Shown: piece after piece, positions 38,666-50,008 of the stretch
Position numbering within the stretch: the first letter of the stretch is position 1
How the letters are laid out: each line of letters starts with the position of its first letter
DNA from: Polymyxa betae
Lineage: Eukaryota > Endomyxa > Phytomyxea > Plasmodiophorida > Plasmodiophoridae
Direction: 5' to 3'
Assembly (NCBI GenBank): GCA_003693705.1
Contig: RBZT01000499.1
Span: forward strand, 62,001-126,000
Length of the DNA stretch: 64,000 bases
Notes under the pieces: generated by a model
The model's database searches: none
What the model was told of the DNA's origin: nothing
Seen by the model: the letters and a program-made list of their open reading frames with translations, nothing else
Program-made: the position numbers and the translations under genes

Positions 38666-41600
38666 CTATTCATTTAGGCATTTTTGATCAGGATTATTTG
38701 GTTGAACCTCTACTTGATTCAATGGATGATATCTTTCTGGTTGCATATCGTTTAGATACGTCGAATGCCTCAGTATGCCGAATATAAACACTTTAACTGC
38801 ATCCTGTATGATAAACCAGATGAAACAGTAAATCCAGACGAACAAGACGTGAGTAATGCTGATTCCTTGGCCGCCTTCGTCAGTGAATGGCCAAGTAATA
38901 GATAGGATCGTTGACGCCGACAATGCACACAAAGCAGCACCAAGAAGAACGATGCTGATGTTTGTTCAGCAGGTCCAATTACGTTACATATGCATTATAG
39001 ATACCTTGGTCTTGAAGAAAAGCATGGTTTCGTTCCGGTTCTTGCAGCGAAGATGGTCAAAAAATCGGACAGACTGATTTTCACTAATGCAACTTTAAGA
39101 AAAAGAATACTGGCAACTGGAAGATAGACTTACGATACATTGATGTGATGACAGCATCATAATTAAGCCCCGATAAGCCAAGTGATTGGTAGAACGAGCC
39201 CGATCTAATTGTAAGTAAGTATGAACAGCAAATTGGCAGTAATCTGAGCAGTGCCGAACCTATTTGACTCCAAGGCTAGATGCAATAAAAGTAGTGATGA
39301 TGCACATGCCACAGAGCCGAGTGTCAAAGCTAAAGCCCAGAGACGTTTCATATTCCATGTCTGTGGTGCTTTCGGCGCCACAACGCGATCATATGCGATG
39401 CTGACCTGAAATCATTTCCATTCAGATGTCATCAAACGACAGATGATCACTTTACAATTGTTCCATCATTCAACACTGTAATCACGATTAAGGCAATGAC
39501 AGGCATTTTCCAAAATTTCGGAAAGGTGGGGTTGTAGGATTCAGGCGGTAATGCAAGAACAGCGATAAAGAAGAAAACCAAGAGCTGGAAGGTAGCAGCG
39601 ACACGATATACCAGAAATGAGTGCATGCGGCAGAAGATTCGGCGAGCAATGATGATAGCCTAAACCCTGTGTCAACTGACAACCCACTCAAGCAATAAGA
39701 TTTGGGAACCTCAACGATAGCATTCAATCCCGGTGCTGTGAGGACAATGTGTGCCGCCGCCCTGGCAGCATCTGTCGCACCTTGTACAGCCTTCGCAGAA
39801 TGATATGGAATGGGTTTTCATGCAATTTAATGTGGAACTTACCACTCCAACACTGGCAACCTTCAAGGCTGGAGCATCATTGATACCATCCCCTGTCATT
39901 CCACAGATAAAGCCGGCTTGCTTCAAAGCTTCTACAATCACATATTTGTGTTCTGGCAAAGCTTGAGAGAACCCGTCTTTTGACCTTTGCACAAAATGAG
40001 TTTTGAGTTAGAGAACAGTCTCAAATCTTGAATCACAAGATCATTTGAGCATAGTCCCGGCCAAGAGTGGAAGGAACTTTGGCCTTTCCTTCTTCCATAG
40101 TAATAGGCGGTAATGTGTTTTTGTCACAATGAGCAATATTGGCTTTTCCTAGCTCCAAAGCCTTAAAGACCATTTAGCAACCAGAAATAATGCTTGTCGA
40201 ATGTCTACCTTGGCGGTCTCAATAGCAATCAGTTGATGATCTCCCGTAATCATTTTTATGGTGACCCCAAATTCTTTGGCTTTTTTTATAGTAGCCTTAG
40301 AATCAGGTCTAAAGGAACAAATGATTCATATGTCTAATGCCAGGGTCGCACAGATAAATGACCTTGGAGGGTCCAGAAAAGTCAGCAGTCCAAGCATCTC
40401 AAAACAGTCCTCTTGATTAGTCCTGGCGACTGCCAGCGTACGAACTCCTCGACCTGCTAAGTCTATTACAGTTAACTCTAACGCTTTCTGGAACCAATTC
40501 AGAACAAAGCCTGATGTAACTACAGTGACATCCTTACAGCAATTTTGTCCTTGTTATGACATAACGCAAGTAAGACGTGAGGAGCGCCTTTGGTCACACG
40601 AAATTTCTCACCTGGGCAGACAATGAAATTCCTGATGAGCGATCAAATCTAGCGGGAACCTGTTGCAATGTTGACAACAGTAGATTCTGTCCTCTTAATC
40701 GTGGCATCAAATGGTATATATGCAACCTGACTATATTTGTTACATTCTTCTAGATCCGCGGCTGTTAAAACCTAAACTAGATTAACTCGATTATGGACTT
40801 AGATAGAACACCACACCATAGTATCGAGAGCATCTTTCGGTGGCTCCTTCCATTTTGCTGCTAAAGCAGAAGAGAGCAGGACGTGATCTCTTGTTGTTGT
40901 TGGACTGAAGACAGGACATTCATTTTGAATGACCATTTTGTTTAGAGTTAAAGTGCCGGTCTTATCAGAACAGAGGATCTGCATTCCGGCCAACCGCTCA
41001 ATAGCAGATAAATGTGCAGCAATCGCCTATATGCGCCATAAGCAAGTGTATATCATCGAGCGGAATCTCTTCACCTTATGAGAAGACAATTCTCTACTAC
41101 CAAGCGCCAATGTTGCAGTAACAACGACTTCCATTGCCAGTGGAATTGAGGCGACCATAAGAACCACAACGAACCTGGCAAGAGAATTCAGTTTCAAGAT
41201 GAATGTCAGTTCAATATCATGTTTAACCCTATAGAGCTACGCCAGGGCTGGTCAGAGAGTAAAAGATAAACCAATGTGATTCCACAAAGAATGATAGATA
41301 AACTCAAGAGCACCCAGACAACGCGAAGCAAGAGTTTCTGCAATTCACCAAGTTCATTGCCGTGTGATTGCAGCAAAGCAGCCGTCTTTCCATAGAAAGT
41401 GTTCATGCCTGTGGCAACAACGGTCGCCTCGACCTCTCCTCTCGCTACTGTAGATCCCATCTGGGCCTGCTGCCCTTTCTCTAGGCGAACAGGAAGCGAT
41501 TCGCCTTTGTAAGACACTTAAAGACCGAAGTTGCTTTTTAACAAGAATATCACCTGTCAAGGCTGATTGATCAACATTGACAACGCCCTCATTAACAACG

Positions 41601-42496
41601 CAATCAGCAGGAACAGCTGAACCGCTTGACAGTACGACACAATCGCCTGGGACCACTAAGGCGGCATCTATAGTTTTCCAGCGACCGTCACGTTTTACTT
41701 GGGCGACTACAATAGCGTAAATCAATCCAGAATATATATAACGAAAGAGGCAGACTAACCCGGCTTGAGAGAAGCCTTTAATGCTGCAATAGCATTGCCA
41801 GCCTTATTAGCTTCAAGAAAACCAACACCACCGTTTATCATTTGCAGACAAAAGAGAATGATGCAATCCAGCCAGTTATCAAGGACAGCTTCAATTACAA
41901 TGGCGAACCATATTCCAATTGGCATTGGAGCTGTGAATTGCTCCACGAAAAGCTTCCATTTCGGCTTGACGTATTCTTTTAATTCGTTACGTCCATGTTT
42001 TTTGAGAAGCTCATCGGCATCATGCTGAGTGATTCCATGAGAGATATGGAATTCCTGAAGATTATCACCAAACATGTTACAAAGAGGCGAAGTAGTTTAC
42101 AGGTTGACTCAGCAGATCGTGGCTAGAGAGTTGTTGTTTGTCGCTACGTGCTGAATGAAACGTCTCTTGAATCTCATTCATTGGAACTCGTGGTGAAGCG
42201 GCATGTTGTGCAAGCTCTAATGAAACTTTGCTGTTTGTGACACGTTCCGTAGGGGATTCAGCAGGATCATCAGTAAGGAGGTCGAATTTGCTCGACCGAT
42301 GATGAAGTTGATAGAGAACGACCTCGTCTGAAAGATCTGCTGCACGGTCGACTGCATTCGAGGCGTTATTTGCATGCGCAAGGTTGGCATTCATATTCGA
42401 GGCAGCGCCGACATTTGTGGAGTGCAAGTCTGGTGAGTTTTGTTCATTGTCAGCTGCTATGTATGAATTCCGTTTCAATGAACCATCTGCTGCCAT
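38666..42496 (-). CDS. Plasma-membrane P3A-type proton-pumping ATPase, canonical copy
   Basis: All catalytic motifs are intact. TGES is split by an intron (ALTG / [10 protein letters not shown] near 41,500-41,570). [13 protein letters not shown] holds the phosphorylated Asp at 40,952-40,966, [14 protein letters not shown] lies at about 39,860-39,900, and TVLNDGTI in TM6 keeps the Asp needed for H+ transport in AHA2/PMA1. The N-terminal exon codes a Ser/Asn/Asp-rich cytosolic tail of about 140 residues before [20 protein letters not shown] and the first helices. The C terminus has [20 protein letters not shown], the last helix of fungal/plant H+ pumps, and a 30-40 residue tail. More than ten introns of about 45-60 nt. 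Energises the plasma membrane. The start chosen, [11 protein letters not shown], overlaps the divergent small gene; a different start is possible. Confidence 0.92.
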
Positions 42497-42498
42497 GG
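42493..42498. other. CCATGG palindrome shared by two divergent start codons
   Basis: The plus strand reads ATGGCAGCGCAA (MAAQ...) from 42,495. The minus strand reads ATGGCAGCAGAT (MAAD...) from 42,496. Both conceptual proteins therefore begin M-A-A from the same six bases. If both starts are used, there is no intergenic space and each promoter must lie in the other's coding region. Confidence 0.5.
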
Positions 42499-42818
42499 CA
42501 GCGCAAAGACGGGATAGAACCGCCCAGCACAACCAAATCAGCAGGGTTCTTTAATTTAAGGCTCGTATCCAGTGAAATGGTACTGCAAAAAGACCTGTGA
42601 CGATAATCTGTTTTCAGGCAAAACGCGTTTCTGAAGAGTGGAATGACGGATATTGGAAATTTGAACGTAGAAACTCCTCTGCATCTCTGAAAAAGAAAGT
42701 GGATTTCAGCCAGCCTTTCGAATCGCAGAGGCTATCAATCCCGGGTTCCACTTCCACTCTCAAGCCCGAAAGAGGTCTGGATGCAATGGCCATGCCGCCC
42801 AAACCAAGCTCAGCATGA
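42495..42818 (+). CDS. Hypothetical small basic protein, divergent from the ATPase
   Basis: Two-exon model: 17 codons from [17 protein letters not shown], a 72-nt GT-AG intron (42,546-42,617, ending TGTTTTCAG), then AKRVSEEWNDGYWKFERRNS and a Ser/Lys/Pro-rich tail ending MAMPPKPSSA-stop, 83 residues. Phase is preserved and the acceptor is good. No family recognised; the basic, Trp-containing helix-like start and disordered tail say little about function. The start codon lies within a CCATGG palindrome whose complement is the ATPase ATG, so at least one of the two starts may be placed elsewhere. Confidence 0.5.
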
Positions 42819-42965
42819 CTGGCTTCCAGCATGAATCATATTTCTATAAAATGATGTTATGAGAAGGTGTTTTGAGAATGACAACTTTTATGAGAGACGA
42901 AATGACGAATAACTAATGTGCGCCTCCTCCTCCTTATTAATCATTTCTCTATTGTATTTGTCATC

Positions 42966-44027
42966 ATGTCGTACGCCGGCGGGTATGGCATGAACACCAT
43001 GTCTCCCTACAAGGTTGATCGCTGAGTCCACCTTCGGTCTCATGCTGAAAGAATGCACAGGCTGGTCCCGGTGGATTTGACAATGCTGCTTCGTTCGCTG
43101 GAGGCGGCTTTTTCACATCGCCATCTGCTGGCGGTCAGATGCGCTTCTCTCAAGATCCATCTGGTGGACGACCGAACAACAATGAACGTACTCTTACCCC
43201 AGTCACGATTAAGCAGATTCTCAATGCTAGTCCATCACCAATGAATGACTGTTGGTAGTTTCTGTCATTTGTGGACTTTTGTCTGCTTACATGGGGTTTT
43301 TAGCGAAATTTCTTGTGGATGGCCAAGAATTGAACCAGATCAAAATCGTTGGAGCCATTATCAATGTCAATGTATCGACGCTGTAGATTTTGTTTCTTTC
43401 ACTTAAATTACATTTGTTCAGGTACAAAGTACCAACATTGCATACACTATCGATGATAGCACCGGATTAATTGATGTGAAAATTTGGCAAGGAGAGGCAG
43501 AGGACGATAGCGAGCAGCAAAAGCAGCGACAAAATCTGGTACCTGGAGTATATGCTCGCATTTTCGGCAAAGTTCAAGAATTTAACAATACTAAGACGAT
43601 CAGTGGGTTCTGTATTCGCCCACTCACCGATTTCAATGAAATTGCAAGCCATCTAGGTACTGAAATGGTGTCCGTCATCTGACAGCTGTTAACCGCTAAT
43701 GTAGCTCTTTGCGCTCTAACTCACTTGAAGCATACAAAAGGTGACGCAATCCAGGTCACTGACTCTTATGCGAATGGTGCTGTGGGGAATATCGCTCAGA
43801 CTAATCCGAATATGATTGGATTGTCGAACCTACAAAATGCAATCATGAACGTGTTTAGAGGAAATATTATTTCGGAAAACGGGTTATCAGTTTATGAAGT
43901 CAAGCAAAGGATTGGTGGCAGCTACAGTCATGATGAAATCAAAGCTGAACTATCATTCATGGCTCAAGAGGGTCATCTTTATTCAACATGCGATGAAGAT
44001 CATTTCAGTCCAACTGGGACGCTTTGA
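42966..44027 (+). CDS. RPA2: Replication protein A 32-kDa subunit
   Basis: Start MSYAGGYGMNTMSPYK followed by a Gly/Ser-rich N-terminal region (AGPGGFDNAASFAGGGFFTS), the phosphorylatable tail typical of RPA32. Next comes RTLTPVTIKQILNASPSPMN (RPA2: PCTISQLLSAT), then the OB fold: FLVDGQELNQIKIVGAIINV, AYTIDDSTGLIDVKIWQG, GVYARIFGKVQEFNNTKTIS and IRPLTDFNEIASHL. The C-terminal winged helix (NVFRGNIISENGLSVYEVKQ ... LSFMAQEGHLYSTCDEDHFS) mediates partner binding. With RPA1 and RPA3 it coats single-stranded DNA in replication and repair. Several short introns; complete. Confidence 0.94.
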
Positions 44028-44345
44028 ATAGGATTAAAGCCAATGAAAAGACATTGTTCAAATGCTATTTAACAAAGGTGTCGTTTACTTCTACAATGTT
44101 TTTCTAGAGATATGACACTTTTGTTGGGATATTTTAAACAGTCATTAGCGAAATTCACAATGCCAGAAATGATCTGTCGACCGCGAGAATCATGTGCAAC
44201 AAGGACGTACAGGACTTTCAAATACAGGTCTTTATGATTACCTTCAGTTTAACCACCATCACAAAACTTGTATATTTGTTAAACCCATCAATAGTCATGG
44301 ATGAAAACAGGACTTTATTGGATCACCGTATAGTACGAAAGTGAT
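44028..44345. other. Convergent 3' region of RPA2 and RPS6
   Basis: 318 bp between two converging stop codons; presumably 3' UTRs and polyadenylation signals. No coding or RNA feature seen. Confidence 0.5.
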
Positions 44346-45065
44346 TTACTGGGTGTTAGAAATGCGAGAAGTCTTGCGGCTGGCTTTTCTCTGAGCCTTG
44401 CGGTCCTTCTCTTCCTTCATACGCAGGTTAACCAGAGCATCGTATTCGTCAGCGGTAGCCTTGCTCTTCTCAATACGAGCACGGCGTTCAGCGATCCAGC
44501 GGCGCTTGCGCTGTAAACGCTGAGGAGTGACCAGACGCTGGATTTTAGGGGCCTTGGTGAAGGTTTTGTCACCCTTGGTGATCTTACGCTTGATAACGTA
44601 GGCGCGGACGTCATCCTCCTTGTCCAAGTTGAACAGCTTACGGATGCGGGTGGCACGCTTAGGTCCCAGACGACGGGGCTTGACGTCATCAGTCAGGCCT
44701 TCGATCTCCTTGTCGCCCTTCTTGGTGACGACCAGATGGACGACAGACAGGTCGGAGCTGACAATGCAACCACGAACCGACTTGCGCTTACGCTCACCCT
44801 TGGTACGGGGCCTGTAGCAGGAGCTGCCTTTCTTCAGCAACAAACGAACACGACCGTTAGTAAGGACACCCTGTTTCATGGGGAAACCCTGTTTGTCATT
44901 TCCTCCCATAATTTTGAAGCTGTATCCGGTGAATTCTTCACCCAAATCGTCACCGTTTACTTCATGGGAGATTCGCTTGTCGTACAAAGCAATCAGTTTC
45001 TTGTCGTCATCGATGGTGATGCATTTTTGCAAGCCCGTCGCCGGGTAAGAGATGTTGAGCTTCAT
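44346..45065 (-). CDS. RPS6: 40S ribosomal protein eS6
   Basis: Intronless, 239 codons, within a few residues of the usual eukaryotic length. Starts [20 protein letters not shown] and contains [60 protein letters not shown] and [20 protein letters not shown], the most conserved S6 blocks. The C terminus, [18 protein letters not shown], keeps basic-residue-flanked Ser/Thr like the S6-kinase sites of animal and fungal S6. Part of the small subunit head-body region. Codon use is clearly GC-richer at third positions than the neighbouring genes, as expected for a highly expressed gene. Confidence 0.98.
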   Translation of the reverse strand: MKLNISYPATGLQKCITIDDDKKLIALYDKRISHEVNGDDLGEEFTGYSFKIMGGNDKQGFPMKQGVLTNGRVRLLLKKGSSCYRPRTKGERKRKSVRGCIVSSDLSVVHLVVTKKGDKEIEGLTDDVKPRRLGPKRATRIRKLFNLDKEDDVRAYVIKRKITKGDKTFTKAPKIQRLVTPQRLQRKRRWIAERRARIEKSKATADEYDALVNLRMKEEKDRKAQRKASRKTSRISNTQ

Positions 45066-45300
45066 GACGACGACGGAGATCTCTGTTCAAGCCAAACTGG
45101 ATAAGGCCTGGGAATGCGTGCGGAGTCCGTGGCATCCTATTAGCGCCTGTCTCATATAAAACTCCTGTGTTTTCGCCAGATATTAGATGATTTACTTGGC
45201 TTTACAGTTCTTCATTCTTATTCAGGATTTATTTAGTCTGGTTTAACAAACAATGGCTGGTTAAAATGTTTGGGCTTTTGACAATCAGATAGTTTCGTTA

Positions 45301-46595
45301 TTACAGTAACCCAATGTCGCTCAGAGACCTCCTTATAACAATGTCTTTTACAGCTGTAAATACATGCAGTATATTTTCGCTGTCTGTAGCACACGTTATA
45401 TGAGTGTATACAGGTTTGTTAGCGATCAAATTCCTAGCCTACAGAAACCTCAGGTTAAATGTAGTCCAGCATTTGCTGTTCACTTACTTCAAAGGCTTGC
45501 TTGATGTACTGTGCACATGGTTCAAATTCCTGCTGTCCAAAATATTGTGGAAAGCAAACGTTCAAATGCACAAGCTTAATCTTTTCAGCGAATAGGTCAC
45601 TTTTGTTAAGGAACAGTATGACTGGAGTCGATTGAAACCATTCCGAATTGACAATGTCGCCGAATAGCTGTAAGGCCTCTTGCATCCTATTGGTGGTACC
45701 ATCTTCATATAGCACTTGGTCATAATCATTCATGGCTGCAACGAATATAACCGCTGTTACAGAATCAAAGCAATGGACTAAAACACAAGAGACCCCGAAG
45801 TTAGAGAAATGAACAAGTATGATGCTGTCAACGTACTCCATTTTTTTCGTTCGTTGCGTTGACCACCAACATCAAACATCTGAAATCTGCTGTTCTCGAT
45901 TTCGAACTCGGTCTCAACAATTCCCGATGTTCTCACTCTTGACCTCAATATATCGTCTTCGGTAGGACAATAAGTAGGGCTACATACTTCATCGATCTTG
46001 TCAAAAAACCAGTTTGAGTTATCCGTCAGCTGGAATTTGCTTCTATTAATAAAGGTCATGCGAACCCCCGGATCAATCCATAACTGTTTGATATGGTATC
46101 CCATTTCAGGAGTTAGTATGCTGTCTGGCCTCAGGGACATAACAGCCTGAGCATGATCGCGGTTTTGAACTTTGATTTGGGTATCTAAATGGGGATATTT
46201 CTGTTTTAAACGTTCCGTATTCCTGACGAGAGTTTGAATAGCCGAGATGACATTAGCAAAAATGATATGGTCGTATTTCTGCCTTTCTTCTTTAGTATAC
46301 CCATGACCGTATAGTTTATTTATCTGCCTAGTAACAACATTGAGTTTGGCACATCAACATAAATGCGAAATAGAAACAATGGGTACGAACACAGTCCAAA
46401 TCAAAGATGAAAAAATGCATGAGCTTACTTGAACAGAGTGCTCTTTCCAGATTCACCTGCACCAAGCAGCAGAAGTTTTTTTACTTCTGCAGCGGCAGCC
46501 ATTTCTTTGGCAGCTGCAGACTCGATATCTTTCGAGTGAGCCTGCTCTCGCATCCATTCGGTTGCAAGACATGTCATGCCGCATATGCCAACCAT
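45301..46595 (-). CDS. Heterotrimeric G-protein alpha subunit
   Basis: All G boxes are present: G1 [16 protein letters not shown], helical-domain landmarks ([19 protein letters not shown]), switch [15 protein letters not shown], switch [22 protein letters not shown] with the catalytic Gln, G4 [14 protein letters not shown] and G5 [11 protein letters not shown]. The C terminus ends [10 protein letters not shown], a receptor-contact tail. The N terminus is [20 protein letters not shown]; residue 2 is Val, so the usual N-myristoylation Gly is absent, but Cys at 5 and 9 could be palmitoylated. About five short introns. Couples a seven-helix receptor to effectors at the inner plasma membrane. Confidence 0.94.
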
Positions 46596-46973
46596 TTCTT
46601 CCTCGTGATCAACAATCGGGGAGTTACTTCGAGGTTTGGGCCCCTGAGGGCCCGACTCGATTCGATGCAGGATTGATGCAGACTACGCCAATACTTATTA
46701 ATTCTGCTGGAAACAGGGTGAGTGCATAGACTCCCCAGCTGCAATTGATCAAGCCCTTTGGCAATTTTCAGTCGCCACCCAATAGGAAATATCTCGGTCG
46801 ACGGATCGATCTAACTGATGGGAGGATCGTGCCATGGAAATCTGGAAGAAAGCTTATTTATATCCTACAGGTCTCTTATAGTGTTCTGTATGCAACCAAT
46901 AAAACTCTGCCTATATTATGTCATTACCTGTAATGAATATACCGCGTACACCAGCATTGTCTCTCTTTCTTCA
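46596..46973. other. Divergent promoter region between G-alpha and the RUS gene
   Basis: 378 bp. Could include a non-coding or short coding 5' exon of the RUS gene (a 46,83x ATG with a GT at 46,880 is possible). No other feature supported. Confidence 0.4.
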
Positions 46974-48492
46974 ATGAAGAAGAGACATCAGGTCTTCGGC
47001 TCTAATGATAATGAACACCATCTGACATCTCTTGTTCGACTGCAAGAGTCGTATGGAACTGGTCTTTGGAAAAAAGAGATTACGTTCAGAATCGGCGCAG
47101 TGCATCCGGTCGAACGTTCCAGCTGGACCAAGGTTCTCTTCCCACAGATTTGTTTCTCTTGTTAGACTCAAAACGGAATCTGGGTGCTTAGGAGCTTCTC
47201 TCGCTTGTTTTGCCTCATGGATATCCGGATTCAGTAACTCCTGATTATGTTCCATTTCAGTTTTGGGATACAGTTCAGGCGTTATCGACTTATCTACGAG
47301 GCATTCTCTGTAGGATGGAATCAGCAATCTTTTTTTGAACTCGAGTTGATTCGGGTTAGGCCAGCAATCCTTGCTGTTAGGCCTTGGAGTTGGCGATGCA
47401 TCGGCTAGTGCCGTATCAGCAGCATTGTCGTGGACGTTCCTCTGTATTGAAGATGGCAAAGTTCTTTGGGTTGATAGCTGATTCGTTCTTAGCAGGAATC
47501 TCAATGCTAGGTGGAATTATCTTCGCTTTTCAGATATCGGTCGAATTTGGAGCAGATCCTAAACGCTGGAGACTGTTTGCAGAGTAGGCATCGATCTAAT
47601 GTATTCTTTTGGCTCTAATCTTTTTCTAAGCGTTATCAATGATGTGGGTTTAACTTTAACTTTATTTGCACCGGTTGCAGGGCCTTTGTTCTTGATATTG
47701 GCAAGTCTGGGGTCTGTCTGCACAGCTATTTGTGGCGTCGCTGCAGGCGCTACAAAGGCTGCTATCGCTCAGCATTTTGTAAAACAAAAGTCGAATGCCG
47801 CATTGATATCCGACCTTCATGCCAAGGAGGGCACACAGGAAACAATTGTCTCGATTTCTGGGCTGGTTTTAGGTTCTGCTTTAGCATATTTTATCGGCGA
47901 ATCGCTGCTTCTTCGCTGGATTGTATTCCTTTCTTTAACGGCGATTCACATTTTCGCTAATTACTATGCTGTTTTCTCTCTTTGCTTCAATACGTTGAAT
48001 GCACAGAGAGCGTTGATATTGATCGATCATTTCAGTAAAGTCGGCACTGTTTTGAATCCTTCTGAAGTATCCAGTCGCGAGCTTGTTTGGAGAAGGGCTG
48101 CATTAGCTCCAATCGCAATGGGAATACCTTTGCATTCATTAGTGTAAAAACGCCCACAGCAAATTTCATTCTATCTGATCTGTTGTAGATATAACGAAAA
48201 GACATATGAATGGTATCAAACTATAATTGCACAAGATCCTTCCAGGCGCTATATTGTGCATGAAAGCACAGGCAGAGTGAACGTTCTATTGCATGAGTAT
48301 GCAGACGCCACAGATATATTGCAGGCATATTTTGAAGCGAACCGTGCACAGAAGCTTGGGGTCAGTGCAGCTAGGAATGAGTTTGATTCAATTTTTCCTG
48401 TATTCTTCACCGAGTTAAAACAGAAAGGATGGGTCGTAGATCAGATGATGATTCCTGATGAAAGTTGGCGGTGTCACTGGAATAAGCAATAG
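46974..48492 (+). CDS. RUS (ROOT UVB SENSITIVE)/DUF647 family membrane protein
   Basis: Chosen start MKKRHQVFGSNDNEHHLTSL. The body reads LPHGYPDSVTPDYVPFQFWD, then TVQALSTYLRGILC, LGVGDASASAVSAALSWTFL, ADPKRWRLFA-DVINDVGLTL and ICGVAAGATKAAIAQHFV...AKEGTQETIVS. These are the signature blocks of the DUF647/RUS family (FLPxGYPxSVxPDYxxYQxWD; GxGDAxAxxxAAxxxWxLKDG; GVAxGATRAALTQHxA...NxADVSAKxGSQET). A C-terminal soluble part ends DESWRCHWNKQ. Introns are about 47-60 nt; the site after SWTF could use GT-AG or a rarer GC-AG choice, and GT-AG is preferred. Plant RUS1/2 affect auxin transport and UV-B signalling; animal RUSF1 function is unclear. Several membrane helices. Confidence 0.88.
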
Positions 48493-48520
48493 TTTAATGA
48501 CTGCAAAGTACATCAGAATG

Positions 48521-50008
<1,488 letters not shown>

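Noticed and set aside
44736-45104. 122-codon plus-strand ORF antisense to RPS6
   Set aside because: Shadow of the highly conserved RPS6 coding strand.
47430-47510. GC-AG intron in the RUS gene
   Set aside because: A 49-nt GT-AG alternative that keeps the frame exists at nearly the same place; the unusual donor is not needed.
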